Of a stretch of DNA of 64,000 nt, positions 56,113 to 64,000 are shown piece by piece (the stretch's first letter is position 1; each line of letters begins with the position of its first letter). The stretch spans positions 344,646 through 408,645 of the forward strand of contig NZ_FZQR01000005.1 in NCBI RefSeq assembly GCF_900199455.1, read 5' to 3'. A program made the position numbers and the translations under genes. Below the pieces are notes generated by a model. It saw nothing but the letters and a program-made list of their open reading frames with translations, was not told where the DNA came from and made no database searches. The stretch is from Mesorhizobium carmichaelinearum (GTDB lineage Bacteria > Pseudomonadota > Alphaproteobacteria > Rhizobiales > Rhizobiaceae).

Positions 56113-56610
56113 TCATCCCTCGGCCGGCTCTTCGTAAATGCCGGTGATGAGGAGCCATGCGCCTGAAATCAGGAAGGCGAACAGAACGATGGTTCCAAGG
56201 GCCGCGATGTAAAGGCCCACGCCGCGCCCGAGAATAAGGAAAATCGCGCCTGCAACCTCGGCCAGGTAACACAGCGTGCCGCCCGCCAGCCGCGGCCCGG
56301 TCAAGCCGATGGTACTCATCCCCGCCATGATGGCGACGACATAGCCTCTGACGAAGATGAATGTCGCTATGCCCCAGAGGAAAAGCCATTCGAAGCCAAG
56401 TGCCGGAAGATATTGACCTCCCAGAAGTGCCAGGCTGCATGCCATGAAAATCGCGCTGAAGCCCGACAGCATGTTGATTGCCCGGTTCTTGTGCGTCGTG
56501 TTGCGGACAATACGTTCGGGATTGATCGAGATCGCGACGAAGATCAACCCGGCAAGTCCCGCCGCGCCGCCCCCCACCATGACGAAGAAATTAGTCCATT
56601 GATCCAACAT
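56113..56610 (-). CDS. Small integral membrane protein of unknown function
   Basis: 165 residues with about five hydrophobic helices (WTNFFVMVGGGAAGLAGLIF, IFMACSLALLGGQYLPALGF, LFLWGIATFIFVRGYVVAI, and two more). The N-terminal GGGAAGLAGLIFVAISIN segment is conserved-looking. No signature that assigns a function. It is a lone gene; 55929-56112 and 56611-56841 beside it carry nothing recognisable. Confidence 0.7.
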   Translation of the reverse strand: MLDQWTNFFVMVGGGAAGLAGLIFVAISINPERIVRNTTHKNRAINMLSGFSAIFMACSLALLGGQYLPALGFEWLFLWGIATFIFVRGYVVAIMAGMSTIGLTGPRLAGGTLCYLAEVAGAIFLILGRGVGLYIAALGTIVLFAFLISGAWLLITGIYEEPAEG

Positions 56611-56841
56611 GACTTGCCCCTCAGGTCCGCGCTTCAGGCGGCTCGGTGGAGGCTAGCATGGCTGCGTTCTCGAACTCCACGGGGCGAGACAGCCGATCGT
56701 GGGGTTTCGTTTGGGCGAAGGGTCCGGGATCTTGCCGGCGCCCGTCATCGTGCAATGGTCAAGGCCTGTGGGTCGTCATCGGCGGGGTGAGGGACGCACC
56801 CATGGCCAGGCGGAAATTCTGATCGAGGCCTGACTGGCGAG

Positions 56842-56991
56842 ATGATCCGCAAACTCAAGGACGGCAAATACCGGCTTTATTCACGCAAGAAGGACGAGAA
56901 GACCGGGAAAAGGCGGAACCCGGGCACGTTCGACACGCGGGAAGCGGCGGAGAAGCATGAGCGCGAGGTGCAGTATTTCAAGCGGGATTGA
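56842..56991 (+). CDS. 49-aa basic protein, copy 2
   Basis: Same length and almost the same sequence as the gene at 53495 (three differing residues: NPGTF for NLGTF, DTR for DNR, and Asp for Leu at the end). Similarity extends about 30 bp upstream of the start and stops at the end of the gene. It lies 500 bp upstream of the SIR2 operon. Confidence 0.75.
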   Translation: MIRKLKDGKYRLYSRKKDEKTGKRRNPGTFDTREAAEKHEREVQYFKRD

Positions 56992-57494
56992 GGGGGCCGT
57001 TACTAGTGCCGTTGAGCGGGTGGTTTCCGGACCCGACGCCCCGCATAGGGCTTATGCACATCCTCAGCTCCGGAAATAGAGGCTCCGGCCATTCCACCCG
57101 CGCCGCCGATCGAAGTACTAGGCTGGAACTGATCGATCGCGATTGGAAGTCGGAGCTTGTCGAGCGCACGGGCAGGAAGCGCCGGCGTTAAGAGCGTAGG
57201 CAGGGGACGCCACTTGCGCCTCATGCGTACCTCGACCGAAGGCTGACCAAAAACGGGGCCTTCCCGTTGCAACCGTCATCGTCTGTTTGGCGCCCTGGTC
57301 AGCAGCCTGGAAAAGAAGCGCATCAAACGGCATCCAATCGTTTGACCTAATTCCAAAGGCGATTGCGCAACGCCTTACGTCGTTCTATCGATCGCGCTAG
57401 AGCTTTCACGGAGGCTCTCAAATCGTTTTTGTGCGCGCCGTATTTAAAACTAAGCGTTTGGAGTTCTGGCGATAAATTAGGATTTGGTTTTATT
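56992..57494. other. Gene-free stretch before the SIR2 operon
   Basis: About 500 bp with no convincing gene, RNA or repeat. From about 57340 the composition becomes markedly AT-richer, marking the left edge of acquired DNA and probably the SIR2 promoter. A TTG start at 57363 would extend the SIR2 protein by 44 residues but gives no recognised domain. Confidence 0.5.
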
Positions 57495-59528
57495 GTGCCA
57501 AGATTTGTAAAAGATGGTCCGATTGTTCCAGACAAACTCGTCCAAGATTTGGAAGACGATCGTGTAGTAATTTTTTGCGGCGCAGGCATTTCAATGGGTG
57601 CGGGTCTTCCTGATTTCAGGGGTCTCGTCGAATATTGCTATAGTGAACTTGGGAAGCCGCTGCCGGCAAAGAAGAGCGATGATTGGGTATGGCTCGATAG
57701 GATGCTAGGCTCGCTGGAAAGTGAGTTCGGCGCCGAGGCGATGCGTGCGAAGGCTGTCGATCGCCTCAAGATGACAGCCAAGGATCTCACCATGCATGAG
57801 GCGATCCTGAAGCTGGCGCGCCTGACCGGGGGTAACGACGGTGTTCGTCTAGTTACAACGAACTTTGACCTATTTTTTGAGCAGACAAAGGCCGGAATGG
57901 CTCTTGGTAGGGACTATCACTCAGGACCGGTACTTCCGATTCCGCGCAACGACCAGATCGCCAGTTGGAAGAGTATTGTGTACTTGCATGGCCGGCTCGA
58001 TGATGTAGGAAATGACAACCAGCATCTCGTCTTGACCAGCGCAGACTTCGGTCGGGCTTATCTGACTGAGGCCTGGGCGGCTCGGTTCATCGCACGCCTG
58101 TTTGCCGATTTCACGGTTCTCTTCATCGGGTATAGCCTTAATGACCCCGTGCTTCGCTACATGACGGATGCCTTCGCTGCGGAGGACGCGATCTCGCGCA
58201 GCGGTCGCAAACGAGAACCTGCCTATATCTTCGTATCCTACAAGGGTTCCCCGCCCGATCCAAAACCATGGCACTACCGCCGGCTGGAGCCGATTTTCTA
58301 CCGCGCTGCATATAATCACCGGGCGCTCAAGGATACGCTTGTCGAGTGGGCCGCCGCTCGGCAGGACTACCTTGCCAGCATCAAGATTGCAGTCGAGCGC
58401 AACGCCGGCCGCCTTCCTAGCGCACTCAACCCGAGCGACGCCGCAAACGTCATCTGGGCGATCACAGGCAGACCTGGTGACGCGGGGCATGGCGCAAAGG
58501 TCTTCGCCGCTATGAATCCTATGCCACCGGTGGAGTGGCTTTTCGAGTTCGAGCGGAGAGACGCCGATGCGCGCAAAGCCTTTGACCAAGAGGTCGCGGA
58601 CGCAAAGAAAGAAGGGCGAGAGAAGCCGCTGGCGCCGCTCTATCACGTCGAACCGTTGGTCCCCCTCCGTCTTGACAACAGCGGCGCCCCCTTGCTCACA
58701 GAACCAGCGTTGGCCCTTATTCCGTGGTTCATCAAGCATCTCGAGAACCATAAGTTGGTCGAGTGGCTGATTAGCAAGATCGTCAACGGCCAACGGCTTC
58801 ATGCCCGACTACGGTGGGCTGTTCGCAACAGGCTCGATGCACAACCACCGCTGGCCGCCGGCTATCAGGCCTTCTGGCGGATCGTTGCGAGTGAAGGTGA
58901 ATGGGGGACGAACTATCTGTTCGAGATGCCCCCAAATGATTTGCGTCATGCGATCAGGATCGATCGCGAGGCGGCTTGGCTGAAGCAAGAATTGGCTTTC
59001 GCCATCCGACCGTATCTGACCTTCCAGCGATCATACACAGCAGCGCTCAGAGGGATCGGTGGCGATCCGGATGGTTCGCGACTTGGCAATCTCGCCGACG
59101 CCGAAGTGAAGCTCACCGGCGAAGATGGCGGGATTGCACTGTTGCTCAACGCAATAGACGCGACCCTCAATCCAGACATCTTTTGGTCTGAGCACCTCGA
59201 TATGCTGACGGCGCATCTGAGACAGGTTTTCGATCTTTACGCGACTGCCGGCGAGGCGAGTCCGACCTATGATCCAAGCGTGGTGCAGCGACCTTCGATC
59301 GTGCCGCACGAGCAGAATCGCAATCATGTCGATTGGGCAAACTTCTTCGACTTAATCTGGCGTGGCTGGCTACATATCGATGGCACCGATGCCGGTGAAA
59401 GCCGCTACTGGGTCAATCGTTGGCGACGCATTCCTTACCCAGGTTTCAAACGGCTCGTCTTCGCGGCAATCGCCCAGACATCACATTTCACCGCAACTGA
59501 AAAACTGGAGGTGCTGCTGCATGGCTGA
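57495..59528 (+). CDS. SIR2-domain protein, DSR-like antiphage NADase candidate
   Basis: 677 residues from GTG 57495, chosen because homologous SIR2 defence proteins begin just there (PRFVKDGPIVPDKL). SIR2 motifs, numbered from that start: FCGAGISMGAGLPDFRG (27-43), VTTNFDLFF (120-128), catalytic His165 in VYLHGRLDD, GYSLNDPVL (212-220). The remaining 450 residues are helical and match no domain I know by name. SIR2 proteins with long helical tails (DSR1, DSR2, Avs5, ThsA types) cut NAD+ when phage is sensed. The stop overlaps the start of the next gene by 8 nt. The 5' end is AT-rich. Confidence 0.87.
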   Translation: MPRFVKDGPIVPDKLVQDLEDDRVVIFCGAGISMGAGLPDFRGLVEYCYSELGKPLPAKKSDDWVWLDRMLGSLESEFGAEAMRAKAVDRLKMTAKDLTMHEAILKLARLTGGNDGVRLVTTNFDLFFEQTKAGMALGRDYHSGPVLPIPRNDQIASWKSIVYLHGRLDDVGNDNQHLVLTSADFGRAYLTEAWAARFIARLFADFTVLFIGYSLNDPVLRYMTDAFAAEDAISRSGRKREPAYIFVSYKGSPPDPKPWHYRRLEPIFYRAAYNHRALKDTLVEWAAARQDYLASIKIAVERNAGRLPSALNPSDAANVIWAITGRPGDAGHGAKVFAAMNPMPPVEWLFEFERRDADARKAFDQEVADAKKEGREKPLAPLYHVEPLVPLRLDNSGAPLLTEPALALIPWFIKHLENHKLVEWLISKIVNGQRLHARLRWAVRNRLDAQPPLAAGYQAFWRIVASEGEWGTNYLFEMPPNDLRHAIRIDREAAWLKQELAFAIRPYLTFQRSYTAALRGIGGDPDGSRLGNLADAEVKLTGEDGGIALLLNAIDATLNPDIFWSEHLDMLTAHLRQVFDLYATAGEASPTYDPSVVQRPSIVPHEQNRNHVDWANFFDLIWRGWLHIDGTDAGESRYWVNRWRRIPYPGFKRLVFAAIAQTSHFTATEKLEVLLHG

Positions 59529-61338
59529 GTTGGGGCCTCTTTGGCATGCGTCTTTCCGTAAGGAGACCATGGATTTGCTGGTAAAATTATGGCCAGCGCT
59601 AAACGATGCTGGCCGCGATGAGTTGTCGACAGTGCTACTGGCGGGGCCCCCAGAGGGGCAGATGGGTCATGTCGATCCGGAAGAGCGAAGGAAATCCAGT
59701 GATCGCCGAATGTATGATCGCCTCATTGTGCTCGACCGGCTGGGCGAACCGCCGCTGCCCGAAAGGCTCGCGGCCAGGCTAGCTGAAATCCGCACTACCT
59801 ATCCCGAGTGGCGTGCTTTGCCGGATGAGCGCGCCCACTTCGGGAGCTGGATGGAGATGCGCTGGGGTCCCGATTCCAATTACAGTGTTGACGACCTTGC
59901 GGCAAAGGATGATGAGGCGCTGCTCGATACGCTTCGCAATGATTACAACGAGCGCGAGGGGTTGCTTGATGCTTGGAAGCAACTCGCCACGGCGCAACCG
60001 CAGCGGGCCTTTACACTCCTCGCGTCGCTCGCTCAGGCCCAAGACAATGGCTCCGCCGATGTCTGGGAGCATGCTCTTTGGGGTTTGCGTGAAAGCGAGA
60101 ATACCGGAGAGACTGGCCGCAAGCTCCTCGGGCTACTGGCAGACCTTCCTCACGACCTTTTCAACAAGGCAGATGTTACGCGCGGCGCCGCAGATCTTCT
60201 TGAAGCACGCAGCCGTGCGATCGCCACGGAAGGCGAGCCGGAGCACTTTTGGCGCTTATTCGATCGCGCCCTCGACGCGGCGGCTAACGAACCGACGCTC
60301 GATCAGAAAGACAACAATGGCAATCTTGCCCCGATTGATTGGGTGAGCGTAGCGGTGAACCGCTCGCTCGGACGCATCGCCACCGCCTTCATGAATGCCT
60401 TGTTCGCTCGTCGCCCTCTAGTGGGCGCAGGGATTCCGGAGGATCTTCGCGCGCGGCTTGATCGACTGATGGCTCCGGCCGAGACAAACCACCGCACCGC
60501 AAGGGTGATCGGTGCGAGCCGTATCTCCTATCTCTTTGCGATCGATCCAGAATGGGCCGGTCGCACGCTCGTGCCATGCTTCGGCTGGACGAACGAGGAG
60601 GAAGCGATCTCAATGTGGCAGGGTTATGCTTGGCAAGCGCGGATTGACCCGCAACTGTGGTCGGCCCTCAAGCCGAGTTTCATTCCGCTCTTTAAGCCCG
60701 CGCGTCTGGCTCGCCTCGGAAGCTGGGGGCGCAATATCGCCCAGTCGCTAATGCTGATAGGCGTCGCGTTCGGCATTGACGAGTTCAGGCGCGAGGAAGC
60801 TCGCGACGCGATCCGGGCAATGCCCGAGGAGATGCGTGGCCAGGCGGCAACGTGGATCGCTAGTTACATGACGGCTGAAGGCTCAGGGGAGCAGCAGCAG
60901 GGCAATGAGCCAATCGGAGGCGACGCCGATGCTCGTTGGCGGGATCGAATCGCCCCTTGGCTGAAGCGAGTCTGGCCGCCAGAGCCAGCACTGCGCTCTT
61001 CGCACGTTTCCGCGCAGTTTGCACTTGCAGCGATCGCAACCGAAAAGCTTTTTCCCGAAGCTGTCGAAACGATCAAGCCTCTTGTAGCTCCAACGCGATC
61101 CTACGAAGTGCTGCACTTGCTAAATGCATCTAAACATCCAGAGAATCATCCGCGTGCCGTGTGCATTCTGCTCGATGCCGTTTTACTCCAAGATCGAATG
61201 GTTCTGTTCGAGGATCAGCTTCGCTCGGTGGTAACGCGGATCGGCGCCGCCGATCCGACGCTAGCCGACGACAATGTCTATCGCCGCTGGACTACCTTCG
61301 TCCGCTCAGCAAATCCCCTGACCGACCATTCGGTCTAA
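59521..61338 (+). CDS. Partner protein of the SIR2 gene (possibly DUF4020-like)
   Basis: 605 residues. The ATG at 59521 lies inside the end of the SIR2 gene and has a full ribosome site GGAGGTG at 59507-59513, spacing 7, so it is a real separate gene with coupled translation, not a frameshift remnant. It is mainly helical and Trp-rich (GWTNEEEAISMWQGYAWQAR, PQLWSALKPSFIPLFKP). In many known proteins a comparable region, as I recall annotated DUF4020, is fused behind SIR2; here it is split off. No catalytic motif seen. Likely sensor, regulator or inhibitor of the SIR2 enzyme. Confidence 0.75.
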   Translation: MAELGPLWHASFRKETMDLLVKLWPALNDAGRDELSTVLLAGPPEGQMGHVDPEERRKSSDRRMYDRLIVLDRLGEPPLPERLAARLAEIRTTYPEWRALPDERAHFGSWMEMRWGPDSNYSVDDLAAKDDEALLDTLRNDYNEREGLLDAWKQLATAQPQRAFTLLASLAQAQDNGSADVWEHALWGLRESENTGETGRKLLGLLADLPHDLFNKADVTRGAADLLEARSRAIATEGEPEHFWRLFDRALDAAANEPTLDQKDNNGNLAPIDWVSVAVNRSLGRIATAFMNALFARRPLVGAGIPEDLRARLDRLMAPAETNHRTARVIGASRISYLFAIDPEWAGRTLVPCFGWTNEEEAISMWQGYAWQARIDPQLWSALKPSFIPLFKPARLARLGSWGRNIAQSLMLIGVAFGIDEFRREEARDAIRAMPEEMRGQAATWIASYMTAEGSGEQQQGNEPIGGDADARWRDRIAPWLKRVWPPEPALRSSHVSAQFALAAIATEKLFPEAVETIKPLVAPTRSYEVLHLLNASKHPENHPRAVCILLDAVLLQDRMVLFEDQLRSVVTRIGAADPTLADDNVYRRWTTFVRSANPLTDHSV

Positions 61339-61422
61339 TTTTCGCTTCCGACACCTAAGGGACTTTAGAACTCTCAGGAGTGGCGGTGTCGGGAGCCTGT
61401 TTTCGTGTGGTCGCCCCCCCCA

Positions 61423-61438
61423 TTAACCATTCGTTAAC
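61423..61438. promoter_or_regulatory. CtrA-type binding box before minCDE
   Basis: TTAACCATTCGTTAAC fits TTAA-N7-TTAAC exactly, 45 bp upstream of the minC start. In Sinorhizobium the min genes are reported as CtrA-controlled, so repression or timing of minCDE by CtrA is likely. Confidence 0.72.
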
Positions 61439-61482
61439 CATTCCCTCGCTAGCGTTTACCTCTCAGTAAGGATTCGCCAGCC

Positions 61483-62313
61483 GTGACCTTTGCCGCTCCC
61501 CTCGAGGCCAAATCCATTCGCTTTCGTGCTCGTTCTTTCGTCGCTTTCACCTTGACCCCGGAAGCGCCCATGGTGGAGTGGCTGCAGGGGCTGGATCACT
61601 GGATCGGCAACTCGCCGGGCTATTTTGCCGGGCGGCCGGTGCTGCTGGATCTGAATGTGCTGAAGCCGCGGCCGAGCGAGATCGCGGCGCTGGTCACTGA
61701 GTTGGGCACGCGCGGTATCCGCATCTATGCCATCGAGCTTGAAGGGGCTTCGCTCGGGCCAGAGCTGCCGCCTTTGCTGGTCGGCGCCAAGGAGGCGACG
61801 ACGGATGGGCTGCTGCCTGGCCGCAAGGGGCAGGACGAGGTTTCCGGCAAGCCGGAGGGCAAGGCCGAGGGCAGGGCGCCGGACCACCGCATGGATGCGC
61901 GGACGGACGCTGCCAGCGTTGCGAAGGGCAAGGCTGGCGCAAGCAAGACTGACGAAAGCGAGCCGCAGGTTTCGCACTACGATTCGGGCACGCTGATGAT
62001 CAAGGCGCCGATCCGCTCCGGCCAGGCGATCATGCATCCGCATGGCGATGTCATCGTGCTGGGCTCGGTCGCGTCCGGTTCGGAGATCGTCGCCGCCGGC
62101 TCGATCCATGTCTACGGCACGCTGCGCGGGCGCGCTTCGGCGGGCGCGCTCGGCAACACCGGCGCGCGCATCTTCTGCCGCCGCAACGAGGCCGAGCTTC
62201 TGTCGGTCGACGGCTGGTACATCACCGCCGAGGAGATGGAAGGGGTGTCGCGCGGCAAACCGGTGCAGGCCTTCCTCGACGGCGAGGGCCTGCGCGTCGA
62301 AACATTGAGCTGA
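61483..62313 (+). CDS. minC: Septum-site determining protein MinC
   Basis: 276 residues from GTG 61483 (AAGGA upstream). The N-terminal domain (about 1-105) shows VEWLQGLDHWIGNSPGYFAG and PVLLDLN. A variable, charged linker of about 50 residues (GKPEGKAEGRAPDHRMD) is longer than in enteric MinC. The C-terminal beta-helix has IRSGQAIMHPHGDVIVLGSV and GSIHVYGTLRGRASAG. It inhibits FtsZ polymerisation at wrong sites, recruited by MinD. First gene of minCDE. Confidence 0.95.
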   Translation: MTFAAPLEAKSIRFRARSFVAFTLTPEAPMVEWLQGLDHWIGNSPGYFAGRPVLLDLNVLKPRPSEIAALVTELGTRGIRIYAIELEGASLGPELPPLLVGAKEATTDGLLPGRKGQDEVSGKPEGKAEGRAPDHRMDARTDAASVAKGKAGASKTDESEPQVSHYDSGTLMIKAPIRSGQAIMHPHGDVIVLGSVASGSEIVAAGSIHVYGTLRGRASAGALGNTGARIFCRRNEAELLSVDGWYITAEEMEGVSRGKPVQAFLDGEGLRVETLS

Positions 62314-62387
62314 TGCGGTTGACTGAATTTGAAGGCCGTCAGGGCGGCCGGGACAACAAACGAACAACAACGACGGAGGCTTTTTCG

Positions 62388-63203
62388 ATGGGCAAGGTAG
62401 TGGTGGTCACTTCGGGCAAGGGGGGCGTCGGCAAGACCACCTCGACGGCGGCGCTCGGTGCCGCCGTGGCCAAGACCGGCAAGAAGGTGGCGCTGGTCGA
62501 TTTCGACGTCGGGCTGCGCAATCTCGACCTGATCATGGGGGCGGAGCGCCGCGTGGTGTTCGACCTCGTCAACGTCATCCAGGGCACGGCAAAGCTGTCG
62601 CAGGCGCTGATCCGCGACAAGCGTGTCGACACGCTGTTCCTGCTGCCGGCCTCGCAGACGCGCGACAAAGACGCGCTGACCGAGGAGGGCGTCGGCGAAG
62701 TCATCGACAAGCTGCGCTCGGTGTTCGACTATGTCTTCTGCGACAGCCCGGCCGGCATCGAGCGCGGCGCGCAGCTCGCCATGCGCTTTGCCGACGAGGC
62801 GGTCATCGTCACCAATCCGGAAGTGTCTTCGGTGCGCGATTCCGACCGCATCATCGGCCTGCTCGACGCCCGCACCATGCGCGCCGAACAGGGCGAGCAG
62901 ATCGCCAAGCATGTTCTGGTCACCCGCTATGACGCGGGGCGGGCCGCGCGCGGCGAAATGCTCAGCATAGATGACGTGCTGGAAATCCTGTCGGTGCCGC
63001 TGCTCGGCATCATCCCGGAAAGCCAGGATGTGCTGCGCGCCTCCAACCTCGGTTCGCCGGTGACGCTGTCGGAGCCGCTCAACACCGCGGCCAAGGCCTA
63101 TATCGACGCCGCAAGGCGGCTGGAAGGCGAGGACCTGCCGGTCGTCGTCCCCTTCGAGCGCAAGGGCTTCCTCGACCGGCTGTTGGGAAGGAGGGCGGCA
63201 TGA
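62388..63203 (+). CDS. minD: Septum-site determining ATPase MinD
   Basis: 271 residues from ATG 62388 (GGAGG 8-12 nt before). The deviant Walker A motif [12 protein letters not shown] (9-20), Walker B-like [10 protein letters not shown] and the C-terminal amphipathic helix ([11 protein letters not shown]) that binds membrane are all present. It cycles on and off the membrane with MinE and carries MinC. It overlaps minE by 4 nt. Confidence 0.98.
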   Translation: MGKVVVVTSGKGGVGKTTSTAALGAAVAKTGKKVALVDFDVGLRNLDLIMGAERRVVFDLVNVIQGTAKLSQALIRDKRVDTLFLLPASQTRDKDALTEEGVGEVIDKLRSVFDYVFCDSPAGIERGAQLAMRFADEAVIVTNPEVSSVRDSDRIIGLLDARTMRAEQGEQIAKHVLVTRYDAGRAARGEMLSIDDVLEILSVPLLGIIPESQDVLRASNLGSPVTLSEPLNTAAKAYIDAARRLEGEDLPVVVPFERKGFLDRLLGRRAA

Positions 63204-63475
63204 ACGTGTTGTTCGACCTCTTCAAGCGGCGCTCCAGCGCGCCGGTGGCGCGCGAGCGGCTGCAAGTGCTGCTCGCCTATGAGCGCCGCAACCGCAACCA
63301 GCCCGACCTCGTCTCCATCCTGCGCGAGGAGATCATGGCGGTGATCGCCAAGCACGTGCAGATCGACCAGGATTACCTGCAGGTGTCGATGGACAGGGGC
63401 GAGACCATGTCGACGCTGGAGATCGATATCCAGATCCCGAACAAGAGCGCGGTGCCGATGGCGATCGCGGGGTGA
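63200..63475 (+). CDS. minE: Cell division topological specificity factor MinE
   Basis: 91 residues, normal length. The N-terminal amphipathic membrane helix ([10 protein letters not shown]), the MinD-contact helix ([15 protein letters not shown]) and the C-terminal dimerisation part ([21 protein letters not shown]) are complete. Its ATG lies within the end of minD (ATGA). It stimulates the MinD ATPase and drives oscillation. Confidence 0.97.
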   Translation: MNVLFDLFKRRSSAPVARERLQVLLAYERRNRNQPDLVSILREEIMAVIAKHVQIDQDYLQVSMDRGETMSTLEIDIQIPNKSAVPMAIAG

Positions 63476-63480
63476 TCTTT

Positions 63481-63567
63481 ACCCTCCCCCTTTGTGGGGG
63501 TCCGGAGGACGGGCGAGACCCGTGGCTCGCCCCGGTAGGTCGATCCGCAAAGCGGATCGGGGTGGGG
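63481..63567. repeat. Second palindromic repeat family, copy 2
   Basis: CCTCCCCC...GGGGGTCCGGAGGACGGGCG...GGATCGGGGTGGGG, directly after minE, matches 51560-51639. It contains CTCCCCC/GGGGG and GATCCG...CGGATC inverted repeats and may serve as 3' end of the min transcript. Confidence 0.7.
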
Positions 63568-63604
63568 CCGGCGCGACGCCCCAAGACTTTGTCCAGCCGA
63601 TAGA

Positions 63605-64000
63605 TGGGTAACACTTTAAACCGGATACATGGGTAACAGTTCTCCCCCTATGCGTCCGTCGCAGCGCCAAGCGGTTTGGTTGGCGCGGCGCTGCGACGGA
63701 CAAGCTTCATGCGCCTGGTGTCGATGATGCCGAGCGGATGAGCATGGAAGCTGAGCATCCATTCGCCGTCTTCGGTCTCTGCGGCGGCGACCGCTTCGCC
63801 GGCCAGTGTTTGCGAGACATAGACGAAGCCGCCATTCCACTTGATCTCGCCATTGTGGCGCACACGGCGCACCGCCGCCTCGTCCGGATAATCGGGCTCG
63901 GGCGGCGTTCTTGGCATGGCGCGCCGTGAGGGGCGGTAATGCTGGGCTGGGGTGTCCATGGCGAGTGCCTCATGCGGGCGTTCCTCATTGTAGCTGCGCC
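63605..64000. mobile_element. IS481-like insertion sequence, one end (continues beyond window)
   Basis: The end of the element is marked by two direct copies of TGGGTAACA (63605-63613 and 63630-63638) around ACACTTTAAACCGGATACA, typical of this IS group in rhizobia, followed by the transposase gene reading outward from the window edge. Insertion is 130 bp after minE and spares the operon. Confidence 0.75.
63648..64000 (-). CDS. IS481-like transposase, C-terminal part
   Basis: The frame enters from the right edge and stops at 63648, about 117 residues. The visible part starts with the end of the DDE integrase core (RSYNEERPHEALAMDTPA), then RYRPS-like spacing and the C-terminal beta region RRVRHNGEIKWNGGFVYVSQ found in IS481-family transposases. 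The catalytic residues lie outside the window. Confidence 0.82.
   Translation of the reverse strand, partial: RSYNEERPHEALAMDTPAQHYRPSRRAMPRTPPEPDYPDEAAVRRVRHNGEIKWNGGFVYVSQTLAGEAVAAAETEDGEWMLSFHAHPLGIIDTRRMKLVRRSAAPTKPLGAATDA

Noticed and set aside
57363..61338. SIR2 gene and its follower as one gene broken by a frameshift
   Set aside because: The second gene has its own ATG with a perfect GGAGGTG site at spacing 7, and the change of frame would need an inserted base, unlike the one-base losses seen elsewhere. A split gene pair is the better reading, although a fusion in relatives remains possible.

Overview
The window is GC-rich chromosomal DNA, tightly packed with genes, from an alphaproteobacterium of the Hyphomicrobiales, most likely Mesorhizobium or a close relative. 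The evidence is a complete minC-minD-minE cluster, a tandem pair of DUF680-type exported proteins (a family I know from rhizobia), BA14K-type and DUF2934-type proteins, perfect CtrA-type boxes (TTAA-N7-TTAAC), and paired 'CTCCCCC...GGGGGAGAT' intergenic palindromes. I saw no rRNA or tRNA gene, CRISPR array or replication origin. One IS481-like transposase is cut by the right edge.

Layout. 0-4 kb: cupin (partial), Rrf2 regulator, GST, SDR, NAD(P)-binding protein, two small exported proteins. 4.4-8.6 kb: an ABC-F ATPase gene followed by an AT-rich island (about 6.04-8.28 kb) that carries a membrane-anchored alpha/beta hydrolase and an exported partner. The last 265 bp of the ABC-F gene are duplicated on the far side of the island. 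8.6-20 kb: small exported proteins, GST, FAD monooxygenase, a CHASE-PAS-GGDEF-EAL protein, a CadC-like regulator divergent from an alpha/beta hydrolase, and a GlxA-type AraC regulator. 20-31.7 kb: htpG, a DUF5939-type class III cyclase, a TetR / SnoaL-like / DoxX cassette, a nucleoside hydrolase, exported coiled-coil and Gly-rich proteins, and an O-methyltransferase-like protein. 31.8-39.4 kb: acyl-CoA synthetase, a frameshifted serine hydrolase, an EamA transporter, and LysR divergent from SDR-SDR-tautomerase (the second SDR is frameshifted).

39.7-46.1 kb: a lysine 2,3-aminomutase-like radical SAM gene converges on an operon of a Pls-type (poly-lysine synthetase-like) single-module NRPS, a diamine-type GNAT acetyltransferase and a phosphopantetheinyl transferase. 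The NRPS A-domain pocket read from the sequence looks like one for a basic amino acid. 46-53 kb: two AraC regulators and many small exported proteins, including a 99-aa protein with a duplicated four-cysteine motif, a Tat-exported MBL-fold hydrolase, a TPR protein and DoxX. 53-57 kb: two near-identical 49-codon genes bracket a cyclase/alpha-beta hydrolase fusion, a small exported protein and a membrane protein.

57.5-61.3 kb: a two-gene operon with a DSR-like SIR2 NADase domain protein and a translationally coupled 605-aa partner. This is the best candidate for an under-described antiphage system. 61.4-63.5 kb: minCDE behind a perfect CtrA-type box.

Two themes cross the window. First, a 71-nt intergenic element recurs at 4.07 kb and 46.25 kb, upstream of unrelated genes in the same orientation. 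Second, four single-base losses break otherwise healthy genes; three of them are in short homopolymers, so assembly indels are as likely as real pseudogenes.
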